Below, piece by piece: positions 22,111 to 32,429 of a DNA stretch of 64,000 nucleotides; the stretch's first letter is position 1; every line of letters starts with the position of its first letter. Under the pieces are notes generated by a model that ran no database searches, had not been told where the DNA came from, and saw nothing but the letters and a program-made list of their open reading frames with translations. The stretch is from Hexactinellida sp. DTS-2022 (lineage: Eukaryota; Porifera; Hexactinellida). Position numbers and translations under genes: made by a program. The stretch is from contig JAPNXP010000007.1 of the NCBI GenBank assembly GCA_028753945.1, positions 1,364,001-1,428,000 of the forward strand, written 5' to 3'.

Positions 22111-22535
22111 TATTATTAAATCTCGATTGTTCTGTGTGTGTTTGTTTGTTTGTCCGGATTGTATTAAAGTGATGGGTGGATAGAAACCGCATTAATATAT
22201 GAGATATAAACTAACTGTCAAATGTTAGAATTCGGTAAACAAATGTTATAATAGGTAAACAAGTATGCAGAACACGAATTTCGCATTTATAAATTTAGAA
22301 TATGAATATTTGTTGTTGTTTACACAAAAAGGTAAACAAATTAATTAAAATTCAAAATCAACCTAGAAGTTAGCTTTCAACGGGTATTATAGGTAAACAA
22401 GTATGCTGAACACGAATTTCGCATTTATAAATTTAGAATATGAATATTTGTTGTTGTTGTTGACACAAATAAGTAAACAAATTAATTAAAATTCAAAATC
22501 AACCTAGAAGTTAGCTTTCAACGGGTATTATTCGC
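22111..22535 (+). mobile_element. Helitron family H2, 5' region
   Basis: TATTATTAAATCTCGATTG followed by TTTGTTTGTCC and two tandem copies of a block with AACACGAATTTCGC and CCTAGAAGTTAGCTTTCAAC match the 5' part of the Helitron at 29041-29630. It runs directly into the helicase remnant at 22536, so the H2 family is probably the one that encodes this helicase. The first bases (TCTA) are degraded. Confidence 0.7.
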
Positions 22536-24217
22536 TCGAAGAGTCAAATTGCCCTTGGGTTAGCTAGCAGTGGCATAGCCGCTCTCCTCCTCGCAGGGGG
22601 GCGGACTGTCCACTCTAGGTTGAAAGTTCCCATTGATATCAATGAGTTATCTGTATGTAACATTTCGAAACAGAGTGCTTTGGCACAGCTAATTAAGCGT
22701 ACAAAACCTTTGGTATTGGATGAAGCGTGCATGTCAAATAAGCATGTAGCTGAGTGTGTTGATCGCAGATTGAGGGATATTTGTCCCTTTGGTGGAAAAG
22801 TAATGGTATTTGGAGGCGACTTCTGTCAGAAACCCCCTGTAGTTAAGCATGGGTCGAGAGCCGAAGTGGTCTCTTCCTGTCTGAACAGGTCATATCTCTG
22901 GCGTTATGTTAAAGTAATGAAGCTAACTATAAATATGCGCCTCCAAACATTATTGTCACAAGATGCCCTCGAGGTCAGTAAATTTTCCAACTTTTTATTA
23001 AGAGTGGGAGAAGGCACTGAACCTGAGGATGACAATCAAATGATTCACATAGATAACAAATTTGTTGTACCAGGTGATTCCATTACAGACTTGGTTACTT
23101 CAGTCTATGGTGATATATATGTAAATTATGCTGATCGTGATTATGTAAGTCAAAAAATTATTCTGTGTCCTAAAAATGATACAGCTGATTTAATAAACGA
23201 TTACGTAATTCATTAGCTTCCTGGTGATGGTATAACTCTGTTGAGCGCAAATTCTGTTGAAGGTTCTGCTGCAGTATATTTTCCAAATGAGTTTTTAAAT
23301 TCCATCACTCCTAACGGTATGCCTCCTCATCGGCTATTCTTTAAATTGTTTGCGACTGTAATTCTATTGCGTAACCTTGATCCCGATGAGGGTCTTTGTA
23401 ATGGTACTCGGTTGATTATTAGAGCATTCTCAAACCGGATAATTGACGCGGAGATCGCAACTGGTACAAACAAGCATAAGCGAGTGTTTATACCACGAAT
23501 TATATTGACTTCTTCTGAGTCTGAACTTCCATTTATTCTCAGAAGGAGGCAGTTTCCAATCCGCTTAGCCTATTGTATCACAATTAACAAAGGGCAAGGT
23601 CAGAGTTTGGATACCGTTGGTCTATATCAGAGTGGACCATGGGTCGATGGGTCATGGGTCATGGGTCAGATGGGTCACCTAAATCGATGGGTCAGATGGG
23701 TCATGGGTCACGGCTCCGTGACCCATGACCCATGACCCATTTGTAATTTCAATGTCATCTTCAGTTAAAATACGTTTCACTCATCATCATCATTATTATT
23801 ATAACATTGATGTGCATTGATATACTAAACATATTCGACATTGCAACAAGTAGGTTTGTTGAGGTATTTAAACCGTTATTCTGTTATTCTGTTAATGTTA
23901 CATTATAGTATTTAGATATTTAAAATTGTTTGATGGGTCAATGGGTCACTCGATGGGTCATGGGTCAATGGGTCAATGGGTCAATGGGTCATGGGTCAGA
24001 AATGGGATGGGTCAGATGGGTCATGGGTCACCAATGTTGACCCATGGTCCACTCTGGTCTATATCTGCCATCCCCTGAAGCCATTTTTAGTCATGGCCAA
24101 CTCTATGTTGCATTGAGTAGAGTTAAAAATCCATTGGGACTAAAAATAATGGTAGGTGGAACTGACAAATCAAAATCTGGGGAAGTTTGGATTAGAAATG
24201 TAGTCTATAGGGAAGTT
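22536..24217 (+). pseudogene. Helitron PIF1-type helicase remnant, split by a MITE
   Basis: This is the C-terminal helicase half of a Helitron Rep/helicase protein. Visible features: GLASSGIAALLLAGGRT just after the missing Walker A region; LVLDEACMSNK (motif II); VFGGDFCQKPPV (motif III region); INMRL; INKGQGQSLDTVGLY (motif V); GQLYVALSRV (motif VI). Defects: the Walker A segment and Rep domain are absent, one in-frame TAG lies at 23214, and a 429-bp MITE sits at 23628-24056. The frame resumes correctly if the MITE and one 8-bp duplication are discounted. Helitron similarity ends near 24217, where hAT sequence begins. Confidence 0.88.
23628..24056. mobile_element. hAT-type MITE with GGGTCAT repeat body, in the helicase
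   Basis: The inverted ends CAGAGTGGACCATGGGTC are flanked by an exact 8-bp duplication, GTCTATAT (23620-23627 and 24057-24064). The outer parts of the body are tandem ATGGGTC repeats continuous with the terminal repeat; the centre is unique AT-rich DNA. Young, since the duplication and ends are intact. Confidence 0.93.
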
Positions 24218-24848
24218 TTTAAATCCTCTTCTAATATTGAGCCCATAGAAGACATAGATGAAATATGTTCTCTATTGAATGAAACATTCCCAAGTTCCCA
24301 GTTGACAATGACTCCTTTGCCTGAGGCTATTGCTCCTGCAAAGAGAGTCTGTCCCAAATATTGTAAAACTTCTTCTGTAAAGATGAATGGCTTGAATGGG
24401 CCAGCATCAGCCCTGAAGTTGATCACAGTAGCCAAACATGATGTATAATCCCGGCTGCATAATTCTAGCCCTGCATCAACCTCGTCTTTTGAAAAATTTC
24501 TACCCCTGTATCTTGGGTCCATTAAGTTAGCTAGGTAGTGGGCAGAGGTTATCGCCTGTTTGTATCGACCCTGTACTTGATTTGTGACAACAGAGGGAAA
24601 TAATGAATCCATGTCTCTCTTCAGTGCTTTCCAAACTTCAACAGCATCACTCAGTTTGCAACCGTCACTCTGCACTTTATAAAGAGCCACAGCGATTGGC
24701 TTCATGCGTTTCAGATAGTCCTCAGCATTCCTCTTGATATTAATATCTTGCACTTTCATTGCAATCGTACCGTTAATAGTCTCGCGGTGTTCTTCGCACA
24801 CTTTGAGGATAATTGCCCAGTTTTCCAGATAGCATTGCAGAGAATCAG
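24205..24848 (-). pseudogene. hAT transposase, middle part (left of the P element)
   Basis: This continues the transposase of 27231-28224 after the P1 insertion. The line RWNTL before the P element and ADSLQCYLENW after it together give the hAT signature R-W-N-x-x-x-D-S-x-x-x-x-L-E-N-W. Further on, YLKRMKPIAVALYKVQSDGC, AVEVW and AHYLANLMDPRYRG are typical of hAT proteins of the DUF659/ZBED type. The C-terminal hATC dimerisation domain is absent: the frame ends where Helitron sequence begins. Confidence 0.88.
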
Positions 24849-25263
24849 CTAGAGTCATAGCCTACTCTATATATGGCCTGACAGTAGATGTACCAGGGAT
24901 GCACAAGAAGATGGGAAATTTTAATTTTTTAATGTTTTCTATATTGAACTACTAAGTTCTTTATGGGTCTCTAGGTGGTAAACATAACTCAGCAGTGCTA
25001 GCCCGTAATTAATATTAGCTGTAATGAGAACGGTGATTGGATTTTCATAATTTAATAGTAATAATAAACACAAACAGTACAATTTCTAATATTAATATAC
25101 AGTAAATAATACACAATTATTTGCTTTCTTTCCTCTCTCCTCTTTCTCTCTCTGGCTCTAGCAGTGACACACGACACACTTAACTACATAATAGAAATAA
25201 GAATAACAGAGTAATACAAATCATGGTAAATACAAATAAGTAGACACATAATTAAGAGAATTT

Positions 25264-26125
25264 CTTAAATTTACGCTTTCTATACTTTTTGAAAGAGCCA
25301 GCGAGTTATAATTCTTAACTTTGTTTGCAAGAAAGCAATTCGCTGCAGTAAAGACGAGCTTCGATAAGATGTTCAAACTAAACACACCACAGCTAATTCA
25401 AGTAGACTTCCAAATACTTGGATCACGATTATCGCTATCTTCCAAATACATCAAAGTGAGTTCAACTAGTATTTTTCTAGAAGGTCCACTTACAAGCTTC
25501 GCCATCAGCTCTTTATTGTTTTCGATGGCACTAAAGGTCTTCCATATAACAAATATGGAATTCAAAACTGGCTCAGATGGATATTTAAGTCCGCCACGGT
25601 CCGTTAGCTGCAGAAGTTTATACTAGGAGTCCAGGTATAAATCAAGGAGAAATTCTTTATCAACTGTTAGCATAGTATGTACAGACATGACGCGGTTTTG
25701 TTTGTTTCAGGTACTGATGGACAGTATAGCCTGCAATAAAGGCTAATGATTGAAGCAACTGTGAACCACAATCAATTGTTGATAAATCATTAATCGCATC
25801 AAGAAATGGCTCCAAATTGAACTCACCATCAGTAGTGGAATACGCTATACGGAGAAGAAATGACTTAACAAATGACTGAATACATAGATTGAAAGGAAGT
25901 GTCTTGTTGGTCAGCAAATATGTTTGATTATGCTAGAAAGTTTAAGTCGACGCTCGGTTCAAGGATTTGAAGATAGGAGATGTGATAATTAGAACCCGAC
26001 ATCATACGGTATAGACCGAAATGGTCCAAGGGATCCGTCTGTAGAAAAGAGGACAAGACAACAGATATGTAAAGCCACAAGATTGAGTCAAATGATGGTA
26101 ATTTGTGGTAAGGTAATACAAGCAC
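25264..26125 (-). pseudogene. P1 copy A transposase, C-terminal part
   Basis: It contains the segment DPLDHFGLYRMMSGSNY (the H-F-G-x-Y-R-x-M-S-G signature near the end of the catalytic domain of THAP9/P-type transposases) and, further on, the RIAYSTTDGEFNLEPFLDAI region. The reading frame breaks near 25660, where copy B stays open and continues through DRGGIKYPS and SGPSRK. A stretch of the catalytic core is missing upstream by deletion. Confidence 0.8.
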
Positions 26126-26417
26126 GTCTAAAACTGGTGTATTTTGTTTACTCAGTTTGCCAAATTTTTCTGGTAAAGTTTTCCAAGCATCTAACCAAAA
26201 CTACATGAGTCAAAAATAGAAATCGCTCGTCATTAAAAGTCAAAGGTCTAGAGAAATCATCGTTCAAACGTATTCCTTTAAATGGTGTGTTAAAGCAAGT
26301 TCCTGTAAAACAGATTCAAATTCTCGGATGTCATTAATTGCAGCAATGGAAACGGATATACTCTGTCTATTAAATAGGCTGAGGTGGATAAATAAGCATT
26401 GATTTCAAGGTACAAAT

Positions 26418-26972
26418 CTACTGAGATATTTTTTCAGCCATTTTAGCGAGAACAAACGTTATGTTGCTTTCATTACGGAACCACACCAACCCATTATTAG
26501 GTAAAGAAATCAAGGTTAACTTATCTTTCAAGTCCTGTGGAGAGTTGACCATAAACTTTTCTTTCTCTTGACTCTCGGATCTCAAGTTGAGTTGTAGTGT
26601 TTGGTTCATCAATTCTTCCTCTTTTGCATCGTATGAAAAGCGATTCCGTTTGTAGGGTTTGGATGAGTAATCCGCTGGGAAACGAGTTAGTAAACTTGGT
26701 ACAGCGCCTTCCTTCAGCTTTGGCTTTGCCCGCGGTACTTCAGTAAAGTACCATCTCCTCTTGGGACTTGGAAAGTGTAGTCTATGTTTTCTTTCTGAAA
26801 ATGGTTGATACATACATAGACCACCTTCAGGTCACCGATATCCTCGCGACGAAGAGCGCATGTCCAGGCATGATTCAGGGTTGGTGGATTTTGAGGCATC
26901 TTGAACACAAGGAACATGGTCATCAGGGTTGTAGTTGCTCTTGCAACCGGGGACAGAACACGAGTTAGGCAT
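26418..26972 (-). pseudogene. P1 copy A THAP DNA-binding domain
   Basis: The N-terminal THAP zinc finger starts at 26972: MPNSCSVPGCKSNY supplies the first two cysteines, VCINHF the C-x2-H pair, and a late AVPS motif closes the domain. A linker and the start of a coiled region (LKDKLTLISLPN) follow. Between the cysteine pair and KMPQNPP the frame shifts by one base. The same shift is present in copy B, so it predates their duplication. Confidence 0.85.
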
Positions 26973-27230
26973 GAATAGAAGCTAATATGAATAAAATACC
27001 AAAGCGAAATTAAAAGGATGAGAATTTACGTCAATAGAAGAGTTTGGAATAAAATATGATCAATAATTGTATATATTTCAGGAATATTTCTAATTGATGT
27101 GGTTGATTATGATTATTATTTTTGAAATTAAATATTGTGGTTGGATAAATATTACCATCTTCTCCTTCATCCTTGGTCCACATTTTCTAGGTTACTGTCA
27201 GGCCATATATAGAGTAGGCTATGCTAGAGT

Positions 27231-28224
27231 ATTCCAACGAACTTCTTGTGGTACTACAAGTTTCTTGCCGCCAGCAGATTTATACCATGCAGCTGGGAGA
27301 TGGGTATTCCGAAAATATTTCACAATCTGAACAATATGTTCCTTCACACCAGGTATTTCGATATCTTTGGCCAAAAGATTGAGATAGTGCGAGAACAACC
27401 ATAAGATATGATGTTTGTATCAGTATTATTACTATCAGATGTCAGTTGTCGTCGCATTTTGGCCATGTTTGATGCGTTGTCCGTGACAAAAGTACCTACT
27501 TTACAATTGTATCTCTGTTCTGTCGAAATAATAGCAGACGTGGCCACTTCTTGTAGATATTCAGCTGTGTGTGCATGGCCTGATGTATCTACCGTTTCGG
27601 TAAGATAGCTATCTCCATCAGATGTTGTCACTGATACGCAAACAACTGGCTCGTTATGGATATTACTCCATCCGTCTAACATAATGGACACATTTTTTCC
27701 CTCAAGTTGTTCCTTGCACTCTGATTGCATAGAATTGTAAAGCTCATCGAGTAGTTCATTGCCAACATTGTGCCGATTGGGAGGATGGTATCCAGGACGA
27801 AGCATTGCCATTAACTTCAAAAATTCGGGATGTTCAACAATAGTGAAGGAAGAATTAGTTGCACAAATAAACCGTGCTATTTGGAGATCAATGGCAGCTT
27901 TTTCAGTGCTTGATGTTTGTACAACAAAGTTAGTCATACTTGACTTGACGGATTTCTGTTTCTTTGCTTGTGAGTCTAATCTTATATCTGACATACTACG
28001 TTTGCTCTGGGGAAGAACTTGCATATCCGGATTCAAAATGCATAAATCAGCACTAGCATCATCAGTGGATTCGATAAAAATAGCACACTCATGATAATGT
28101 TGCTTTAACCGAGCAACTAGTCCTTGCATCTCCTTCCCACACTTCTTGCATGTTGCACGACACCCTACTTTGCCAACTTCTTTTTTCGTATCAAAAATAC
28201 ATAGTCACTCTTTCGTCCAGACAT
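27231..28224 (-). pseudogene. hAT transposase, N-terminal part (right of the P element)
   Basis: A BED-type zinc finger (CRATCKKC followed by HYHEC) opens the protein from ATG at 28224. Then come the hAT catalytic landmarks IMLDGWSNIHNEPVVCV (first aspartate), FVTDNASNMAKMR (second aspartate) and SYGCS. Downstream, LAKDIEIPGVKEHI and VPQEVRWNTL lead up to the P1 insertion. Two frameshifts are visible: one just after MSGRKSDYVF, one just after ISYGCS. Length and domain order match ZBED/DUF659-type hAT transposases. Confidence 0.9.
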
Positions 28225-28432
28225 AATGATTATACATTCACAAGCTGGAGGATTCCATATTTATATACATTAGATTGAAGAAATTAACTAATGGCTTCCA
28301 TCTATCGAAAACAAAAGTCTCCATTCCATTGTTCTTCTGAAGCCATGACACTACTAGCGAAGTATCAAAATTTAAAAAAATCAAAAATCATTAACATGAT
28401 TTTTTTAAAGTGATTTAAATCAAACAACCCTG

Positions 28433-28992
28433 CATGGTGCCCAGGGGCATAGATTTAAAAAGCAGATTGGGTCGGGGGGGCGAAGCACAGGGATTTTTAG
28501 TTGTATAAAATTACTAATTGATTTCCTCTCTAATATAAGAATACCTGGATTTTACAAACGAGCGAAAGGAGCGAGCGAGACAAAATTTTAGGAGAGAAGA
28601 AGAAATCAAATGCATTGAGTATAACTAATAATTTGAAGACAACAATATATTATTGATTTCAGGGGAGATAAATACATGAGGTGCACAAAATATTGGGGAG
28701 AGAAATGAGGCTCTCGCACGAATGTATTGACTTCGGGGGGTCGAGGATCCTCCAGTATCGAGGCCCTTGATGGTTACCAGTACAAGTTTTTTTCAGATTG
28801 GGATTGAATTAGGTCAAGAATAGACGAAATGATGAACATGTAAATTTCTAGATTCTAGCTAAAGTAAATCAAACACAAAGTATATCGCCCCCTTAGTCTT
28901 ATCGCCCCCCAATCGCCCCTAACCATTTTATCGCCCCCCTTGACTCTAATATCGCCCCCTAGGGGGCGATATCGCCCACGTTGAGAAACACT
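28433..28992. mobile_element. fragments of further hAT-type elements
   Basis: At 28440-28775 a G-rich MITE-like stretch has no matched ends. At about 28870-28992 lies the right end of another hAT element: TTGAGAAACACTG at the border, preceded by repeats of ATCGCCCCC in both orientations. It abuts the interrupted P-type MITE starting at 28993. The opposite end was not found. Confidence 0.55.
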
Positions 28993-29913
28993 GCTTTAGG
29001 GTATGAAATATCTCCCTATTTTAGTATTCCTATTATAAAATCTATATTATTAAATCTCGATTGTTGTTTGTTTGTGTTTGTTTGTCCGAATTGTATTAAA
29101 GTGATGGGGGAATAGAAAACGCAATTAATAATGGGATATAAACTAACTTTCAAATGTTATAATTGGTAAACAAATGTTATAATAGGTAAACAAGTTGGCT
29201 GATTTCGGATTTCGCGTTTATAAATTTGTAATATGAATATTTGTTATTGTTGTTTACACAAAAATGGTAAACAAATTAATTAAAATTCAAAATCAACCTA
29301 GAAGTTAGCTTTCAACGGGTATTATATGTAAACAAGTATGCTGAACACGAATTTCGCGTTTATAAATTTCTAATATGAAAATTTGTTGTTGTTTACACAA
29401 AATAGGTAAACAAATTAATGAAAATTCAAAATCGACCTAGAAGTTAGCTTCTGACGGGTTTTATTGGTAAACAAGTTAAAACTATGGAAAATGGTAGAAA
29501 TGATTGTATATAACGTCCCTTTCTACCATTTTCCATGGCAGAAAGGGTGAGGAGTAAGGCCGCACAGCGGCCGTTAACTTGAGGTGCGTAGCACCGATCC
29601 GTCGCAAAGCGACTGAGACCGAAGGGCTCATTATTAGAAATTAGGAAGTAACTGAAATCTATGATATTTGAATTTTTTTTCGTTTTACCAAAAATTGTTA
29701 CCGTCATCATTAAATGGCGCCTAAATAGCTTAACCACAAATCTGAGATTCTCAAAAGTGGTTCTAATGGACTCGCAATGGTTGATTACCCCATATACAAC
29801 CCAAATAACAACAATAAGAGGCATGGTTTATCCTAGAATCAAATTCAAAACTGGCCTTCTTGTTTAAAGGCCAAGTTGGGAACATCACAGCCGTATATAT
29901 ATAGTAAGCCATG
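28993..29913. mobile_element. P-superfamily-type MITE, left part lost, with Helitron inside
   Basis: The right arm (GCGCCTAAATAGCTTAACC to TATAGTAAGCCATG) and the centre (TATGAAATATCTCCCTATT) match the 3955-4740 family. The left arm is missing at the hAT border 28992. A Helitron occupies 29041-29630. The right end sits inside the Helitron Rep gene, immediately after KYSKPD. Confidence 0.75.
29041..29630 (+). mobile_element. non-autonomous Helitron, family H2
   Basis: It starts TCTATATTATTAAATC directly after an A. The break in the host MITE (compare the TAAAATTATTAG centre of 3955-4740) shows a clean insertion between A and T with no target duplication. The 5' half repeats GGTAAACAAATTAAT and CCTAGAAGTTAGCTT blocks. 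The 3' end has hairpins (GTCGCAAAGCGAC, GGCCGCACAGCGGCC) and finishes CTCA, which differs from the canonical CTAG. Confidence 0.8.
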
Positions 29914-31414
29914 GTCGGGCTTAGAGTATTTCATGACTATACCCATAGCGTCCTGATACAATTCAACCATCTGTCTGGGACTACCTGTGTGGGAGGAGGG
30001 GAGAATAATACTGCGTCCCAGCTCACCGGCGTCAGTATCGCCCGAGGACAGAGCGTCAGCCAATCCGCTGTAGAGATCACTCCTGAATTGCCTCTGGTTG
30101 AACTTTATGTAATTCAGTCTCTGCTGCTCTATCTTTGCGTACATATCCACCATGTGCTGATAGAACAGTCTCCCGAACACGCGCAGGTAGCTCAGGCTGC
30201 TCCGTATCATGTCTGTAGGAATAGTACTCCATCAGAGTAACGCAACCCTTTCCTCTACTGTGAGGGAATTTAAGCCGCCAGCCATCCTCACTTAAGAGAA
30301 GCAGAATAATAATGCACAGCAATGAATAATATCTATAAAGAATAATCTCAATAAATCAGCAGTACCTCGAGGAATAGTTGCACAAAATGCAGGGATCGTA
30401 GGCGCGATGGGTCTTGGTGTACGTTGCAAGTCCCCACTCCTCGCGTGCAGAACAATGTCTCTACCGGTTACCTGCTCGCTATACCAGTCTCCAGGCATGA
30501 TAACGTCGATCTCAGGTGCAGTGGATGTGGGGGCGTTGTACCGACGGGGATCAGAGGTCCCGTCAGCTCGAATCGTCATCCTCACGGCTGCACCTCCATG
30601 CTCTCGCATTACGTCTATTTCCTGTCTGAAGAAGAAGACATACGGATTGACGTATTGCAGCATTGCCTTTAGACATGGGAGCTCGGGTAGGACAGCCTCT
30701 CCCAGAGCCTGCTTGCGAATCTCCACTTCAGCCTCCGGGGTACCATCATGGGTATATAACTGGGCAAATGCCGGCGCTGTCCCTCTCTAGTGGTGTACAG
30801 CCCCGTGAATACGGAATGTGTACACTCCTCACATTGGCGAGCTAACTCCGAGCGAGGCGAAAGCAAGAGCAGAGTTGTAAACTCGGATGTTATCTTTGAA
30901 AGCTCTCCCTCTGCTGTCTCTCCTGCTCTCAGCATGGTAGCATATATCCTCTTCTTATCGAAGCGCGCAACAGTTTCCTCATCAGTCTGAGACTCTAAAT
31001 TGAATGACAGGGATTCTCTCAGATTATCGAGGCATTTAGAAGTCTCCTCGTCAGTCTGAGATTCTAAATAGGCCGACTGGTGTTCCCTCCTCTTATCGAG
31101 GCGCTTAGCAGTCTCCTCGTAAGTCTGAGACTTAAATAGAACGACTGGTGTTCCCTCTTCTTATCGAGGCGCTTAGAAGTTTCCTAGTCAGTTTCGGACT
31201 CTCTGTAAGAGGACAGGATCTGCTTTTCCGTTTAGCGCCTAGCTACAGTCTCACTCTCCGGATCTCCATCTCGTATAGCAGACTGAAGCTGTCTTTGCGT
31301 GTCGAGACGGAGTCGGATCTGCTGAGGAGTATCGTTGGCTCGCTCCCAACGCTTCTGATCAGTATGAGTTTGAAATTTGTTCCTCTGAATCCCTGGCTTC
31401 CGTTTAGGAGGCAT
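29914..31414 (-). pseudogene. Helitron Rep-side N-terminal half (Helitron_like_N)
   Basis: Homologous to the N-terminal half of Helitron Rep/helicase proteins. From the N-terminus: a basic start at 31414; a 20-odd-residue repeat with ESQTDEET and RLDKRRE phrases; RQCEECTHSVF (cysteine pair); VTGRDIVLHARSGDLQR; EDGWRLKFPHSRGKGC; FGRLFYQHMVDMYAKIEQQR, LYSGLADAL and YQDAMGIVMKYSKPD. The frame shifts several times. The gene is cut off by a P-type MITE just before the Rep endonuclease motifs. It may belong with the Helitron 5' end at 32429. Confidence 0.85.
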
Positions 31415-31634
31415 AAAAAGAATCGAATCTAATAAGTCAATCTAAAGAAAAAAAAGTAGGCACAAATGATTGGTTAGATGAATTTATTTTAACTCAATCA
31501 AGTTTCAGCCTCAGAAAATCTTTCTATTATGCACAGTCTATTTATACTAATTGAATGAAGTATAGCTAATCCATACTAGCAAACCCTCGAATGTAATTAA
31601 TTGGGTAAAATATTATGTCACATTTAAATGTGTA

Positions 31635-32272
31635 CTAGCGCGCTACGCTTGCTAGGTCGATTCGCGGCAGAACACAACCACACACCAACCGCTTCGCGGT
31701 TGGTGTGTGGTTTATATACTCCTAATATTGATTATAAAGCGTAAATAGGTCAAAAGTCAAATTTAACAATGTGAAATTTTAATGATTACGTCATCATGTG
31801 ATAATGAGGTAGCATAGTGGCGGTCTGGTGTGACCAACGTGTCCGCATCATTAATGCACATGTTCTATTAAATTTTCAGATTTTTATCTCTTAGAGGGCG
31901 CGAATTATGCGCGATTAAGTTAATTTTCAGGGTTCTCGAAATGTGACAATGACGTCATAACTTGTCGAGGTGTGAGAAATTATGAGTGGAAGCCTCAACT
32001 TGTTGGCGGGTGCCAAAAGTTACCCCTATATGCCCAAAATCCCATTTGGAAACCGTCCACTTTCTTCAATCAACTCGTAACATACAAACAAAGGTACAAC
32101 TATAGTATTGTACCGGAATATTATGTGCATATTGAAAGACTCGTCTTTTTTAGTGTGTATTATGGTTCATTAAGAAAGAATCGTCTTTAGAAAATGTGTA
32201 TCCGGTACAATACTATAGTTGTACCCAAACAAATATATACACATCCCCAGGCTTGTGTTTTAATAGTAAAGA
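31635..32272 (-). mobile_element. non-autonomous Helitron family H1 with MITE inside
   Basis: The 5' end TCTTTACTATTAAAACAC is at 32272 after A, and the 3' end CGCGCTAG|T at 31635. The same AACCGCTTCGCGGTT hairpin and TGACGTCATAACTTGTCG body as the other H1 copies are present. A 133-bp MITE at 32093-32225 interrupts it. Confidence 0.9.
32093..32225. mobile_element. 133-bp MITE with GGTACAACTATAG ends
   Basis: The 25-bp inverted ends begin GGTACAACTATAGTATTGTA and are flanked by an exact 8-bp duplication, CAAACAAA (32085-32092 and 32226-32233). The middle repeats AGACTCGTCTTT and AAGAATCGTCTTT. The superfamily is unclear: 8-bp duplications fit hAT or P, but the GGTAC end is not typical of either as I know them. 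Confidence 0.88.
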
Positions 32273-32274
32273 TA

Positions 32275-32429
32275 TTTCTCTTCAAAAACCAATAGATCGT
32301 TGTCTCAGTACAAAATTATCCCTGTATGCAGCTTCCTGCGACTCGTAGTCTTTCCAATTAATTCTGGAGAAACAAACACACACACACACACACACAACAA
32401 TTCTGCTTTTAATGCTTTTATTATATAGA
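32275..32429 (-). mobile_element. Helitron 5' end, probably of the 29914-31414 Rep element
   Basis: Read on the minus strand it starts A|TCTATATAATAAAAGC, followed by a (TG)n run and TTTGTTTCTCC, a layout much like the H2 5' end. The H1 Helitron at 31635-32272 is inserted just inside. The Rep N-terminus at 31414 lies downstream on the same strand, so the two are probably one broken element. The (CA)n run is at about 32377-32398. Confidence 0.5.

Larger units (their letters stand above)
24856..27223 (-). mobile_element. P-superfamily transposon P1, copy A
   Basis: Inverted ends CATAGCCTACTCTATATATG with a 7-bp target duplication, CTAGAGT (24849-24855 and 27224-27230), inside the hAT transposase gene. 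It encodes a THAP-domain transposase on the minus strand, now broken. Relative to copy B (34434-43668) it lacks roughly 1.1 kb of the middle. At 2.4 kb it is a non-autonomous deletion derivative. About 80 bp near its left end (24930-25010) is also found at the 3' part of the MULE at 34430-34510. Confidence 0.9.
24205..28432 (-). mobile_element. hAT transposon, left end lost, split by P1 copy A
   Basis: The right terminus is CAGGGTTGTTTGATTTAAA (read inward from 28432), a hAT-type end, about 210 bp upstream of the transposase start. The coding part runs from 28224 leftward, is interrupted by P1 (24856-27223), and stops near 24205-24217 at a junction with the Helitron helicase. Either the Helitron captured this fragment or a deletion joined the two. 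Confidence 0.75.

Noticed and set aside
25321-25626. Plus-strand frames of about 101 codons in both P1 copies (also 34823-35128)
   Set aside because: Antisense shadows of the P1 transposase C-terminal region on the minus strand.
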